Below are positions 24,848 through 32,940 of a stretch of 64,000 nucleotides of DNA, piece after piece. Position 1 is the first letter of the stretch, and each line of letters starts with the position of its first letter. Below the pieces are notes generated by a model. It did no database searches, had not been told where the DNA came from, and was given only the letters and a program-made list of their open reading frames with translations. Origin of the DNA: Rathayibacter sp. SW19 (GTDB taxonomy: Bacteria > Actinomycetota > Actinomycetes > Actinomycetales > Microbacteriaceae); assembly GCF_030866825.1 (NCBI RefSeq), contig NZ_CP133020.1, positions 2,480,001 through 2,544,000 on the forward strand. Reading direction: 5' to 3'. Position numbers and translations under genes: made by a program.

Positions 24848-26022
24848 GACACACCGCCGGCGCGCACAGGCAGTTCTACAACCACTTCGAAGCCGCCTAT
24901 CTGAGTTACTCCCGCCATCAGGGATCCGCCGAGCAGTTCGGCGCGCTCGCGCATGCCGAGCAGTCCCCGGCCGGGAGGTGCGTCAGCCGCCGGCTCCACA
25001 CGATCGGCCCTCGGGCCCGGATCGCCGATGGTCGCCCGGTAGTGCGCCGCGTCCTGCTCGATCATGACGGTCGCCACGCGCGCCGCCGAGTGTTTGATCA
25101 CGTTCGTCAGCGACTCTTGCACGATGCGATACAGCGCGAGCTGCACCGGTGAGGGAACCGTGCCGTGCAATCGATTCTCGATCGTGACCGTCAGGCCCGC
25201 GGCACCGGCTGTGTCGATCAGCGCGCCCAGCTGCGCCAGATCCGGCTCGGGACTCGTCGCAGCGTGCTCACCGTCCTGGCGCAGCAATCCGAGCACGGAG
25301 CGCACGTCGTCAAGGGCGGCGCGGCTGGTCGCCTTGATCGTCTCAAGGCTCTGACGCGCACGTTCTGGTTCTGTGTCGAACAGATGGAGCCCGACACCGG
25401 CCTGCACGCTGATCTGCGACAGCGAATGGGCGAGAACGTCGTGCAATTCGCGAGCGATGCGCAGGCGCTCCGCCTCCTCTGCGCTCTGTCTGCGTGTTGC
25501 GACATCGCGCGACATCGCCCGGTACCGCTCGCGGCGTGAGCGACCCGCTTCGGCAAGCGCGACGACCAGGCACAGCGCGATGACGACGAAAAGCACTCTG
25601 ACGATGGCGAACGGGTTGCCGCCGACCGCAAACCAAGCTATTCCTGGAACGAGTGCGACACCGGCCAAGGTTGCCCACACCCACACGTGAGCACCCCGCA
25701 TCACCGCCCCGATGACGGCGAATACAAGAGGAATCGCCGCCAGTGGAGGGCCGGGCACAATGGCGATGGCCGGGGCGCAGAGCAAGCCGACGACCGCCAC
25801 GGTGGCGCCTGGGGCTCTGCGACCGAGGAGCAGGACGAAACTTGCGGCCGCCGAGAGCGCGGCAGCCGCAATGCCGAACGGTGCCCGCACATGGATGGCG
25901 ATGCCAAGCCCGATCAGCTGCGTGAGCAACGAGATGACGACCGGCACGAAGCGGACACCGTTCCAACGAGGGTACCCGCGCCAGTGCTCGACGTCGCGAT
26001 GTTCAAAACTGCTGCCCGGCAT
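24844..26022 (-). CDS. Sensor histidine kinase (HisKA_3/NarL partner type)
   Basis: 392 residues. Five to six membrane helices (about 25-155), no extracellular domain, then a HisKA_3 dimerisation domain with phospho-acceptor His194 (RIARELHDVLAHSL) and a short HATPase with GRGLLGMRERAELLGG. This DesK-like architecture senses membrane or intramembrane signals. Starts at 26022 and is followed by the regulator with a four-base overlap; the tRNA-Asn terminator separates it from upstream transcription. Confidence 0.93.
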   Translation of the reverse strand: MPGSSFEHRDVEHWRGYPRWNGVRFVPVVISLLTQLIGLGIAIHVRAPFGIAAAALSAAASFVLLLGRRAPGATVAVVGLLCAPAIAIVPGPPLAAIPLVFAVIGAVMRGAHVWVWATLAGVALVPGIAWFAVGGNPFAIVRVLFVVIALCLVVALAEAGRSRRERYRAMSRDVATRRQSAEEAERLRIARELHDVLAHSLSQISVQAGVGLHLFDTEPERARQSLETIKATSRAALDDVRSVLGLLRQDGEHAATSPEPDLAQLGALIDTAGAAGLTVTIENRLHGTVPSPVQLALYRIVQESLTNVIKHSAARVATVMIEQDAAHYRATIGDPGPRADRVEPAADAPPGRGLLGMRERAELLGGSLMAGVTQIGGFEVVVELPVRAGGVS

Positions 26023-26116
26023 CTCCTCATGCTAGCCAGCAGGGCCCAACTGGGCAGCCGCTCCAGAGAGGTACCGCGTACTCCCGAGGGAGTATGCAGC
26101 CCGCCCGCAGACGAAG

Positions 26117-26148
26117 AAGGCCCGTAAGAGTGGAGTCTTACGGGCCTT
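26117..26148 (-). terminator. Strong intrinsic terminator after tRNA-Asn
   Basis: AAGGCCCGTAAGA and TCTTACGGGCCTT are perfect 13-bp arms around a six-base loop; on the minus strand the stem is followed by CTTCGTC. It starts only two bases from the tRNA 3' end. Confidence 0.85.
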
Positions 26149-26150
26149 GG

Positions 26151-26223
26151 CTCCCCGACTTGGACTCGAACCAAGAACCTGCCGGTTAACAGCCGGCTGC
26201 TCTGCCAATTGAGCTATCGAGGA
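26151..26223 (-). tRNA. tRNA-Asn (anticodon GUU)
   Basis: The reverse strand folds with acceptor TCCTCGA/TCGGGGA and discriminator G, D arm GCTC/GAGC, anticodon stem GCCGG/CCGGC around CTGTTAA (anticodon GTT), and T arm CTTGG/CCAAG with loop TTCGAGT. CCA is not encoded. Confidence 0.96.
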
Positions 26224-26242
26224 ATGCTTGTTCGGCTTAGCT

Positions 26243-26269
26243 ACTTTACCAAAGGTTGCGCCCTGACAA
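26243..26269 (-). promoter_or_regulatory. Probable promoter of tRNA-Asn
   Basis: On the minus strand TTGTCA (26269-26264) and TAAAGT (26248-26243) are 15 bases apart, with the -10 box about 20 bases before the tRNA. Spacing is short, so the call is tentative. Confidence 0.4.
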
Positions 26270-26325
26270 AATCGAATCGGTTGAGTCGTGCGACCCATGT
26301 GTGTCGTAGAGCAAGGAAACTCTCC

Positions 26326-27159
26326 TCACGCCTCGCGCTCGTGCGTGTGCTGATCGTGAAGGGCGTCTGCGAGCTTGGCCACAAACGGGTGTTCTCGTTG
26401 TGCGAGAACGGTGTCGATATCGCCGTAGCCGATCAATCCGCCCTGCTCGAGCACGGCAATCCGCGCGGTCGCATGGCGCAGCACCGCCAGGTCATGACTG
26501 ACAACGAGAGCCGCGAAGTCGCGGCCGTGCTTCAACTGACCGAGCAATTCAACAACTGCCGCCCGCACGGTGACGTCGATGCCCGCAGTCGGTTCGTCGG
26601 CAACGAGCACAGAAGGCCCCAGAACGATCGAACGCGCGAGTGCGACGCGCTGCCGTTGGCCTCCGCTCAACTGATACGGGTACGACGTCATGACGCCGAG
26701 AGGCAAGTGCACAGCGTCGAGCATCGTTGCGACTCTGGCGCCTGCCGCACGCCTGTTGTAGCGTTTGTCGCGATCGAAGATCGGCCGGCTGATGATCTCG
26801 CCAACGGTCAGCGACGCAGGGAGTGTATCCGCTGCATCCTGAGCCAGGTAGCCGACGTGAAACGTCAGTTGCGCGCGATCGCGCTTGCTGAGCGACCGCA
26901 CGGCCATCCCACGCACCCGGGCATCGCCACCGGTGATGCGCGGCACAACGGATGCCGTCTCATCGCGAACCGCCCGGCCCGCGACGATCCGGGCCAGTGT
27001 GCTCTTGCCGGAGCCGCTGGCACCGAGCAGCCCCAAGGTCTCACCGCGCTCGACGTGAATGCTCACCCCGTGCAGCGCAACACACGCAGCGCTGGCACCG
27101 TGTGCCGGATATTCTGCCGACAGATCGCTGACAACGATCGGTGCATCCGAATCGATCAC
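26326..27159 (-). CDS. ABC transporter ATP-binding protein (peptide-importer type, third NBD)
   Basis: 277 residues, one nucleotide-binding domain: Walker A GASGSGKST, signature LSGGQRQRVALARS, Walker B VLVADEPTAG and switch His in VVSHDL. Q-loop region GYLAQDAADTLPASLTVGEI fits the DppF/OppF side. The start overlaps the stop of the preceding two-NBD gene by four bases, so it is part of the same operon. Unusual because that gene already supplies the two NBDs an importer needs. Confidence 0.9.
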   Translation of the reverse strand: MIDSDAPIVVSDLSAEYPAHGASAACVALHGVSIHVERGETLGLLGASGSGKSTLARIVAGRAVRDETASVVPRITGGDARVRGMAVRSLSKRDRAQLTFHVGYLAQDAADTLPASLTVGEIISRPIFDRDKRYNRRAAGARVATMLDAVHLPLGVMTSYPYQLSGGQRQRVALARSIVLGPSVLVADEPTAGIDVTVRAAVVELLGQLKHGRDFAALVVSHDLAVLRHATARIAVLEQGGLIGYGDIDTVLAQREHPFVAKLADALHDQHTHEREA

Positions 27160-28847
27160 GCGTCTCCTTCCCGCAAGCGATGCAGCAATTCTCGTCGTTT
27201 CGCCTGCTCCACGGGGTCTGGCACCGGCAAAGACGCAAGCAACCGTTGCGTATACGGGTCTTGCGGGTCTCCGAGCACCTGTTCTCCGGTGCCCTCCTCC
27301 ACCAGACGGCCCAGATGAAGCACCGCTATACGGTCGGCCAGCATGTCCACGACGGCCAGGTCGTGGCTGATGAACAGGCAGGCGAACCCGAACTCGCGCT
27401 GCAGTTCGGCGAACAGTTCGAGCACCACAGCCTGCACGGACACATCCAACGCCGATGTCGGTTCGTCCGCGATCAGCAGCGACGGTTCCAACGCCAGTGC
27501 CCGCGCAAGCGACGCACGCTGCCGCTGGCCGCCACTCAACTCGTGCGGAAAACGGTCGCCGTAGGCGCGCGGCAACTGAACGGCCTCCAGCAGATCGTCC
27601 ACGCGACCACGCGCCGCTGCAGGCGTTTTCGCGCGCCCGTGCACGACTAATGGTTCTGCCACGCAGTCCGCGATCGTCAGAAGTGGGTTGAAGCTCGACG
27701 CAGGGTCTTGGAACACGAAGCCGATCTGCCGGCGAGACTTCTTGAAGCGGCGCTCGGAAATGCCGTTCATCTCGTTGCCCAAGACGGACAGCGAACCACC
27801 GGTGACGCGTGTCAGACCGCCGATCGCGCGACCGATGGTCGTCTTGCCTGAACCGCTCTCCCCGACAAGGCCGAGCACCTCGCCCGGGCGGATGTCGAAA
27901 CTGACCCCGTCGACGGCGACGAAGCCGGGTCGCCCCAGACGGCCGGGGTACTGGATCCGCAGACCGCGCGCCGCGACAACCGGCGTTTGATCAGCCCAGT
28001 CGACCGAACGATCCGCCGCGCGTTGCTGGGTCTTGATGCGACCTTGCCCGACATACGGAACCGCGGCGAGAAGACGTTTCGTGTAGTCCTCGTGGGGAGT
28101 CGAAAACAGGGTGCGGGCATCCGCCTCTTCGATCACCTTGCCCTCGTACATCACTGCGACGCGATCGGCGAGGTCGGCGACGACACCCATGTTGTGAGTG
28201 ATCAGCACGATCGCTGCACCGAACTCGTCGCGGCAGCGACGCAGCAGATCCAGGATCTCGGCCTGCACCGTGACATCCAGCGCGGTCGTCGGCTCGTCTG
28301 CGACGATCAGTCCCGGATTGAGCACCAACGCCATGGCGATGACGATGCGCTGCTTCTGCCCGCCGGAGAACTGATGCGGATAGTAGTTGACGCGCGTGTT
28401 CGGGTCTGGGATGCCGACCTTGCCGAGGATCTCGATGGCCTGTGCCTTCGCCGCAGCCTTGCTCAGCTTGCCGTGTGCTCGCAAGCCCTCCGCTATCTGC
28501 CATCCGACCGTGTACACGGGGTTCAGCGCCGTTGACGGCTCCTGAAACACCATGGAGACATCCGTGCCGCGCACGGCCCGCAGTTCACGCTTGCTGACCG
28601 ATATCGTGTCCACACCGTCGCCGCTGTGCTGCCCGCGAAGAATCACGGTTCCGGATGCGGTCGCCGTTTCGGGCAGCAACCCCAGGATCGTCTTCGCTGT
28701 CACCGTCTTTCCACTGCCACTCTCGCCGACAATGGCAAGAACTTCGCCCGGCGCAACCGAGAGTGTGACGCCGGAGACCGCGTGAACGGCGCCCGCATCC
28801 GTGGCAAATGTCACCTTGAGGTTCGTGATGTCGACGACGTTGGTCAC
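27156..28847 (-). CDS. Fused peptide ABC transporter ATPase (DppD-DppF type)
   Basis: 563 residues with two complete nucleotide-binding domains. The first (about 1-260) has GESGSGKTVT, FSGGQKQRIVIA and DEPTTALD; the second (about 285-545) has GESGSGKTTI, LSGGQRQRASLA and DEPTSALD. Each ends in the C-terminal extension typical of oligopeptide importers, which in some family members holds an iron-sulfur site. Powers import through the two permeases encoded upstream, overlapping the second by four bases. Confidence 0.93.
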   Translation of the reverse strand: MTNVVDITNLKVTFATDAGAVHAVSGVTLSVAPGEVLAIVGESGSGKTVTAKTILGLLPETATASGTVILRGQHSGDGVDTISVSKRELRAVRGTDVSMVFQEPSTALNPVYTVGWQIAEGLRAHGKLSKAAAKAQAIEILGKVGIPDPNTRVNYYPHQFSGGQKQRIVIAMALVLNPGLIVADEPTTALDVTVQAEILDLLRRCRDEFGAAIVLITHNMGVVADLADRVAVMYEGKVIEEADARTLFSTPHEDYTKRLLAAVPYVGQGRIKTQQRAADRSVDWADQTPVVAARGLRIQYPGRLGRPGFVAVDGVSFDIRPGEVLGLVGESGSGKTTIGRAIGGLTRVTGGSLSVLGNEMNGISERRFKKSRRQIGFVFQDPASSFNPLLTIADCVAEPLVVHGRAKTPAAARGRVDDLLEAVQLPRAYGDRFPHELSGGQRQRASLARALALEPSLLIADEPTSALDVSVQAVVLELFAELQREFGFACLFISHDLAVVDMLADRIAVLHLGRLVEEGTGEQVLGDPQDPYTQRLLASLPVPDPVEQAKRRELLHRLREGDA

Positions 28848-29923
28848 AGCCGGCCCTCCTCCCCATCGTGCCGCGCACTTTCTGACATCATGATTCCGGC
28901 CTCCTCGAGCCCGTCGAACCCGCCAGGACCAGCAGCCAGCACACCTCCTGGCACCACAGTCACCTCGCCCACTTCGCCCGACAGTTCCGCCGCGGCACGG
29001 CGGCCGCGCAGCCTCGGGTCGGCGAGATCGTTGAGGCTTTCACCGACCAACGTGATCCCGAGCACAACGAGCACGATCGCAAGGCCCGGATACAGCGCCG
29101 TCCACCAAATTCCCGCGGTCACGTCCGAGATCGCCTTGTTCAGGTCGTAGCCCCATTCCGCAGCGGCGGTCGGCTCGATGCCGAAGCCGAGGAAGCCGAG
29201 CCCGGCCAGCGTGAGAATCGCGTCCGACGCATTGAGCGTGAAGATCAACGGGAGGGTTCGCGTGGAGTTGCGGAACACGTGCCGGAACATGATCCGCGCA
29301 TTGCTTGCGCCGATGACCTTCGCCGATTCGACGTAGGCCTCCGCCTTGATCCGCACTGCCTCGGCTCGCACGACGCGGAAGTACTGCGGGATGTACACCA
29401 CCGTGATCGAGATCGCTGCTGCCATCACCCCGCCCCACAGACTCGATTGGCCGCCGCTGATCACGATCGACATCACGATCGCCAGCAGCAGGGAAGGGAA
29501 CGCGTAGATGGCGTCACAGATGACGACGAGCACGCGATCGAGCCAGCCGCCGAAGTAGCCGGAGACCAGGCCCAAAAGCACGCCGGCGAAGATCGACAGG
29601 ATCACGGCAACGACGATCACAAGAATGGCCGTCTGTGCGCCCCACAGGACGCGCGAATAGACGTCATATCCACCGACTGTCGTTCCCCAGATATGAGCGG
29701 AACTCGGTGGCTGCTGCGAGCCGAAATCGCCGTTGCTGTCGTGCAGCTGAGCGAATCCGTACGGCGCGATCAGCGGCGCAAAGCAGGCGATCAGGACGAA
29801 GATCGCGGTCAGCACAAGCCCGCCGATGAGCATCGTGCGCTGCACGCCGACGCTCTCACGCACCTGATGCACGATCGGCAGGCGCGTCCACAGGCTACGC
29901 CGCGGGGTGACTGTGGCACTCAT
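28844..29923 (-). CDS. Peptide ABC transporter permease (DppC type)
   Basis: 359 residues, about six membrane helices. BPD_transp_1 domain with the EAA-type coupling loop (SAKVIGASNARIMFRHVF) and the DppC C-terminal NDLADPRLRGR. A 45-residue Gly/Glu-rich tail after that motif is unusual. One base separates it from the DppB-type gene, and its stop overlaps the ATPase start. Forms the membrane channel with the DppB-type subunit. Confidence 0.93.
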   Translation of the reverse strand: MSATVTPRRSLWTRLPIVHQVRESVGVQRTMLIGGLVLTAIFVLIACFAPLIAPYGFAQLHDSNGDFGSQQPPSSAHIWGTTVGGYDVYSRVLWGAQTAILVIVVAVILSIFAGVLLGLVSGYFGGWLDRVLVVICDAIYAFPSLLLAIVMSIVISGGQSSLWGGVMAAAISITVVYIPQYFRVVRAEAVRIKAEAYVESAKVIGASNARIMFRHVFRNSTRTLPLIFTLNASDAILTLAGLGFLGFGIEPTAAAEWGYDLNKAISDVTAGIWWTALYPGLAIVLVVLGITLVGESLNDLADPRLRGRRAAAELSGEVGEVTVVPGGVLAAGPGGFDGLEEAGIMMSESARHDGEEGRL

Positions 29924-29924
29924 C

Positions 29925-31022
29925 TCAGAACCTCACCCTCGGGTCGATGAGCGCGGCAATGACATCGACGATGAAGTTGGTGAGCGCCACAATCACCGCC
30001 AGCAAGGCGACGATGCCCTGCACGGCGACGAAGTCTCGCGCCTGCAGATACTGGGCCAGTTGGAAGCCGAGGCCTTTCCACTCGAACGTGACCTCGGTCA
30101 GGACCGCGCCGCTCAGCAGCAGCGCGATCTGCAGCCCAATCACGGTGATGATCGGGATCAACGCCGGCCGATAGGCGTGTCTGCGTACCAACCGGTACTC
30201 GCCGACACCACGCGAGCGCGCGGCGTCGACGTAATCCGTGGACAGGGTGCCGATGACGTTGGTGCGCACCAGCCTGAGAAACACGCCGGCCGTGAGCAAC
30301 CCGAGCGCGATTCCCGGGAGCACGGCATGACTGAGCACATCGCCGACGATCGCAGGATCCCCCGTCTGGAACGCGTCGATCAGGTAGATGCCGGTTGGAT
30401 GAGGAACCAATTGCATCGCGAGTTGCGCGGACACGGATGCCCGTCCGGAGACCGGCAACCAGTCCAGCCAGACGGCGAAGATCAGTTGGAGCAGCAACCC
30501 GGCGAAGAACACCGGCGTCGCGTAGCAGAGGATGGCGAACACGCGCAGCACGGCGTCGCCCCACCTGTCTCGGATGTACGCTGCGAGCATTCCGAGAGGG
30601 ATTCCGACAATGAACGCGACGATGAGTGCGTAGAACGCGAGCTCAAGCGTCGCCGTGCCGTATGTGACAAGCACTTGGGTGACCGGGAGGTGGTCGCTCG
30701 TGGTTGTGCCGAAATTACCGGTGGCGATATTGCCAAGGTATTGCAGATACTGCACAATCAGCGGTCGATCGTACCCTGCTTCATGGATGCGCACGGCCAA
30801 TTGTGCGGGTGTCAAACGCCCGCCGAGCGCTGCGGTGATCGGATCACCCGTCGTACGCATCAGGATGAAGACCAGAGTTACGAGGATGAAGATCGTTGGA
30901 AAGATCAGAAGGAACCGGATGATCAAGTACCGGCGTAGGCCACCGCCCGATCGTTGCTTCTTCACTCCGGTTGAATCCTGGGTGGCCGAAGCGCTATCGG
31001 GAGTTGTGACAGTCGTTGTCAT
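29925..31022 (-). CDS. Peptide ABC transporter permease (DppB type)
   Basis: 365 residues. DppB/OppB architecture: first helix after a cytoplasmic N terminus (RYLIIRFLLIFPTIFILVTL), a periplasmic loop, then the coupling loop DYVDAARSRGVGEYRLVRRHAYRPAL and conserved C-terminal helices. Start ATG 31022. The leader between the binding-protein gene and this gene carries a stem-loop and a 16-bp repeat. Pairs with the DppC-type permease. Confidence 0.93.
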   Translation of the reverse strand: MTTTVTTPDSASATQDSTGVKKQRSGGGLRRYLIIRFLLIFPTIFILVTLVFILMRTTGDPITAALGGRLTPAQLAVRIHEAGYDRPLIVQYLQYLGNIATGNFGTTTSDHLPVTQVLVTYGTATLELAFYALIVAFIVGIPLGMLAAYIRDRWGDAVLRVFAILCYATPVFFAGLLLQLIFAVWLDWLPVSGRASVSAQLAMQLVPHPTGIYLIDAFQTGDPAIVGDVLSHAVLPGIALGLLTAGVFLRLVRTNVIGTLSTDYVDAARSRGVGEYRLVRRHAYRPALIPIITVIGLQIALLLSGAVLTEVTFEWKGLGFQLAQYLQARDFVAVQGIVALLAVIVALTNFIVDVIAALIDPRVRF

Positions 31023-31026
31023 TGTT

Positions 31027-31070
31027 GCCTATCAGGATGTGTGCCTATCAGGATGTGTGCCTATCGGGTG
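31027..31070. repeat. 16-bp tandem repeat in front of the dppB-type gene
   Basis: GCCTATCAGGATGTGT occurs twice without change (31027 and 31043), followed by a partial copy GCCTATCGGGTG. It begins four bases upstream of the permease start codon, in the space where the ribosome site should be. Confidence 0.85.
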
Positions 31071-31086
31071 GATCGGTCGCACGCGA

Positions 31087-31115
31087 AGGGCGACCCGCGA
31101 TCTGCGAGCCGCCCT
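31087..31115 (-). terminator. Stem-loop between binding-protein and permease genes
   Basis: AGGGCGACCCGC and GCGAGCCGCCCT pair with two mismatches around GATCT. It lies 36 bases after the binding-protein stop and has no U-run, so partial termination or mRNA stabilisation is likely. This would explain higher expression of the binding protein than of the permeases, as in many importer operons. Confidence 0.5.
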
Positions 31116-31150
31116 CCACGACGGTTAACCGATTCTAACCGAGTGGTCGA

Positions 31151-32782
31151 TCAGCCCTTCGCCAGTGCGCCGTAGCGGAACTTGAACGACGCGTCGAGCG
31201 TCTTGTCCGTTCCCGTCACGCTCGAACCGACGACGGCAACCTGGGCACCCTGCAGGATTGGCAGCGTGGACAGGTCCGCGGCCACCTTGGTCTGAATCTC
31301 CTCGATCAGTTTGGTGCGCTCCGCACGATCGGTTGTGCCGCGCTGCTGGTCTATGAGGCTCTGAACATCGGCATTGTCGTAGTGGTTCGCCAGGAAGTTG
31401 TCCTTCGCGAAGAACGGTGACAGGTAGTTGTCCGCGTCAGAGTAGTCGGGGAACCAACCCAGCTGGTAAGCCGGGTACAGGTCGGCGACGCGATCCTTCG
31501 AGTACTGAACCCACTCGGTTGACTGCAGGTCGACGGCGAACAGCCCGCCGTTCTGCAGCTGGTCCTTGACCATGGCGTATTCATCACTGGAGGACGGACC
31601 GTAGTGGTCGCTGTTGTACTGCAGGTGCAGTTGGATCGGCGTCGTGACTCCTGCTGCCGCCAGAACTTGCTTCGCCTTGTCGAGGCTCGGCCCGCCGTTG
31701 CCATCGCCGTAGAGGCCCTTCAGGGCTTCGTTGGCGCCGGTCAGACCCTGCGGAACGTAGGAGTACAGCGGCGTGTAGGTGTCCTTGTAGACCTGCGTCG
31801 CAATCGCCTTGCGGTCAAGCAGGTCTGCTGCGGCCTGGCGAACCGCCAGGGCCTTAGCGGGGTCTGCCTGCGCGGTCTTCGCGCCGTACGGCATCGTGTT
31901 GAAGTTGAAAACAATGTAACGGATCTCACCGCCAGGGCCGTCGACGACCTTCACCTTCTTGTTGCTGCGCAGGCTCTCGATGTCGGTCGCAGTCAGGCTG
32001 CGGAATGCGACGTCGATGTTGCCCTGCTGCACATCGAGCTTCAGGTTCGACGAGTTGGCGTAGTACTTCACGTTGATCGTGGGTGTCTTCGCCTTGCCGA
32101 GGATGCCGTCGTAGTTCGGGTTCTCCTTGTACTGGATCAGGCTGTTGACCGCGTAACTGGTGATCTCGTACTGTCCGGCGAAGCCCTCACCCTTGACGAT
32201 CGTGTTGTCAGGGGTGACCTTGTCTGCCGAGAACACCTGCTCGTCGACGATCGGGCCGGCTGGGCTCGAGAGCACCTGCGGGAAGGTCTGATCGTTCGGT
32301 GTCTTCAGGTGGAAGACCGCGGTCAGCGGGTCAGGCGTAGTCACGCTGTCGAGGTTGGCCAGCAGGGAAGCCGGTCCGTTCGGGTCGTTGATCTTCAACT
32401 GACGGTCGAAGGTGAACTTAACATCAGACGAGGTCAAGTCGTGGCCGTTCGCGAACTTCAAATCCTTCTTGAGTTTCACGGTGTATTCGGTGGGCGAGGT
32501 GAAACTCGCGCTCGCGGCGATGTCCGGCTTGACGTCGGGGCTGCCGTATGGCGAGTTCAGCAAGAACGGGTATACCTGGTTCATCACCGCGAATGATCCG
32601 TTGTCATAGGATCCTGCCGGGTCGATGCTGGTGATCTTGTCTGTCGTGCCGATCGTCAGCGTGGAACTCGACGTGGTGGTACCACCCGAGTTGCCGGAAC
32701 AGCCGGTCAACACCATGGCCGACGCCGCAAGCGCGACGGTAGCCACGAGGATGCGTTTGCCGGTTGAATGTGCGGATTTCAT
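31151..32782 (-). CDS. Peptide/substrate-binding lipoprotein (SBP_bac_5 family)
   Basis: About 543 residues. Lipoprotein signal: basic start, hydrophobic VATVALAASAMVLTG and lipobox LTGC, followed by a Ser/Thr/Gly linker. The body shows the cluster C (DppA/OppA) signature near LKKDLKFANGHDLTSSDVKF. Anchored outside the membrane to deliver peptides, nickel chelates or similar ligands to the permeases. ATG 32782 with AGAGG nine bases upstream is preferred to ATG 32803. First gene of a five-gene operon on this strand. Confidence 0.93.
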   Translation of the reverse strand: MKSAHSTGKRILVATVALAASAMVLTGCSGNSGGTTTSSSTLTIGTTDKITSIDPAGSYDNGSFAVMNQVYPFLLNSPYGSPDVKPDIAASASFTSPTEYTVKLKKDLKFANGHDLTSSDVKFTFDRQLKINDPNGPASLLANLDSVTTPDPLTAVFHLKTPNDQTFPQVLSSPAGPIVDEQVFSADKVTPDNTIVKGEGFAGQYEITSYAVNSLIQYKENPNYDGILGKAKTPTINVKYYANSSNLKLDVQQGNIDVAFRSLTATDIESLRSNKKVKVVDGPGGEIRYIVFNFNTMPYGAKTAQADPAKALAVRQAAADLLDRKAIATQVYKDTYTPLYSYVPQGLTGANEALKGLYGDGNGGPSLDKAKQVLAAAGVTTPIQLHLQYNSDHYGPSSSDEYAMVKDQLQNGGLFAVDLQSTEWVQYSKDRVADLYPAYQLGWFPDYSDADNYLSPFFAKDNFLANHYDNADVQSLIDQQRGTTDRAERTKLIEEIQTKVAADLSTLPILQGAQVAVVGSSVTGTDKTLDASFKFRYGALAKG

Positions 32783-32940
32783 ATCCGTATTCCTCTTTCT
32801 CATGTCAGATCATCACTGCAGAGCACTCTCAACGATGAGATTGACGGCAGTGCGATAGCTTCAAGTGGTATCACAGATCGGTTCGGCACACGCGGTTGCA
32901 GCGCTTCAGCGGCACGATCTTTATCGACCTGATACGTGCG

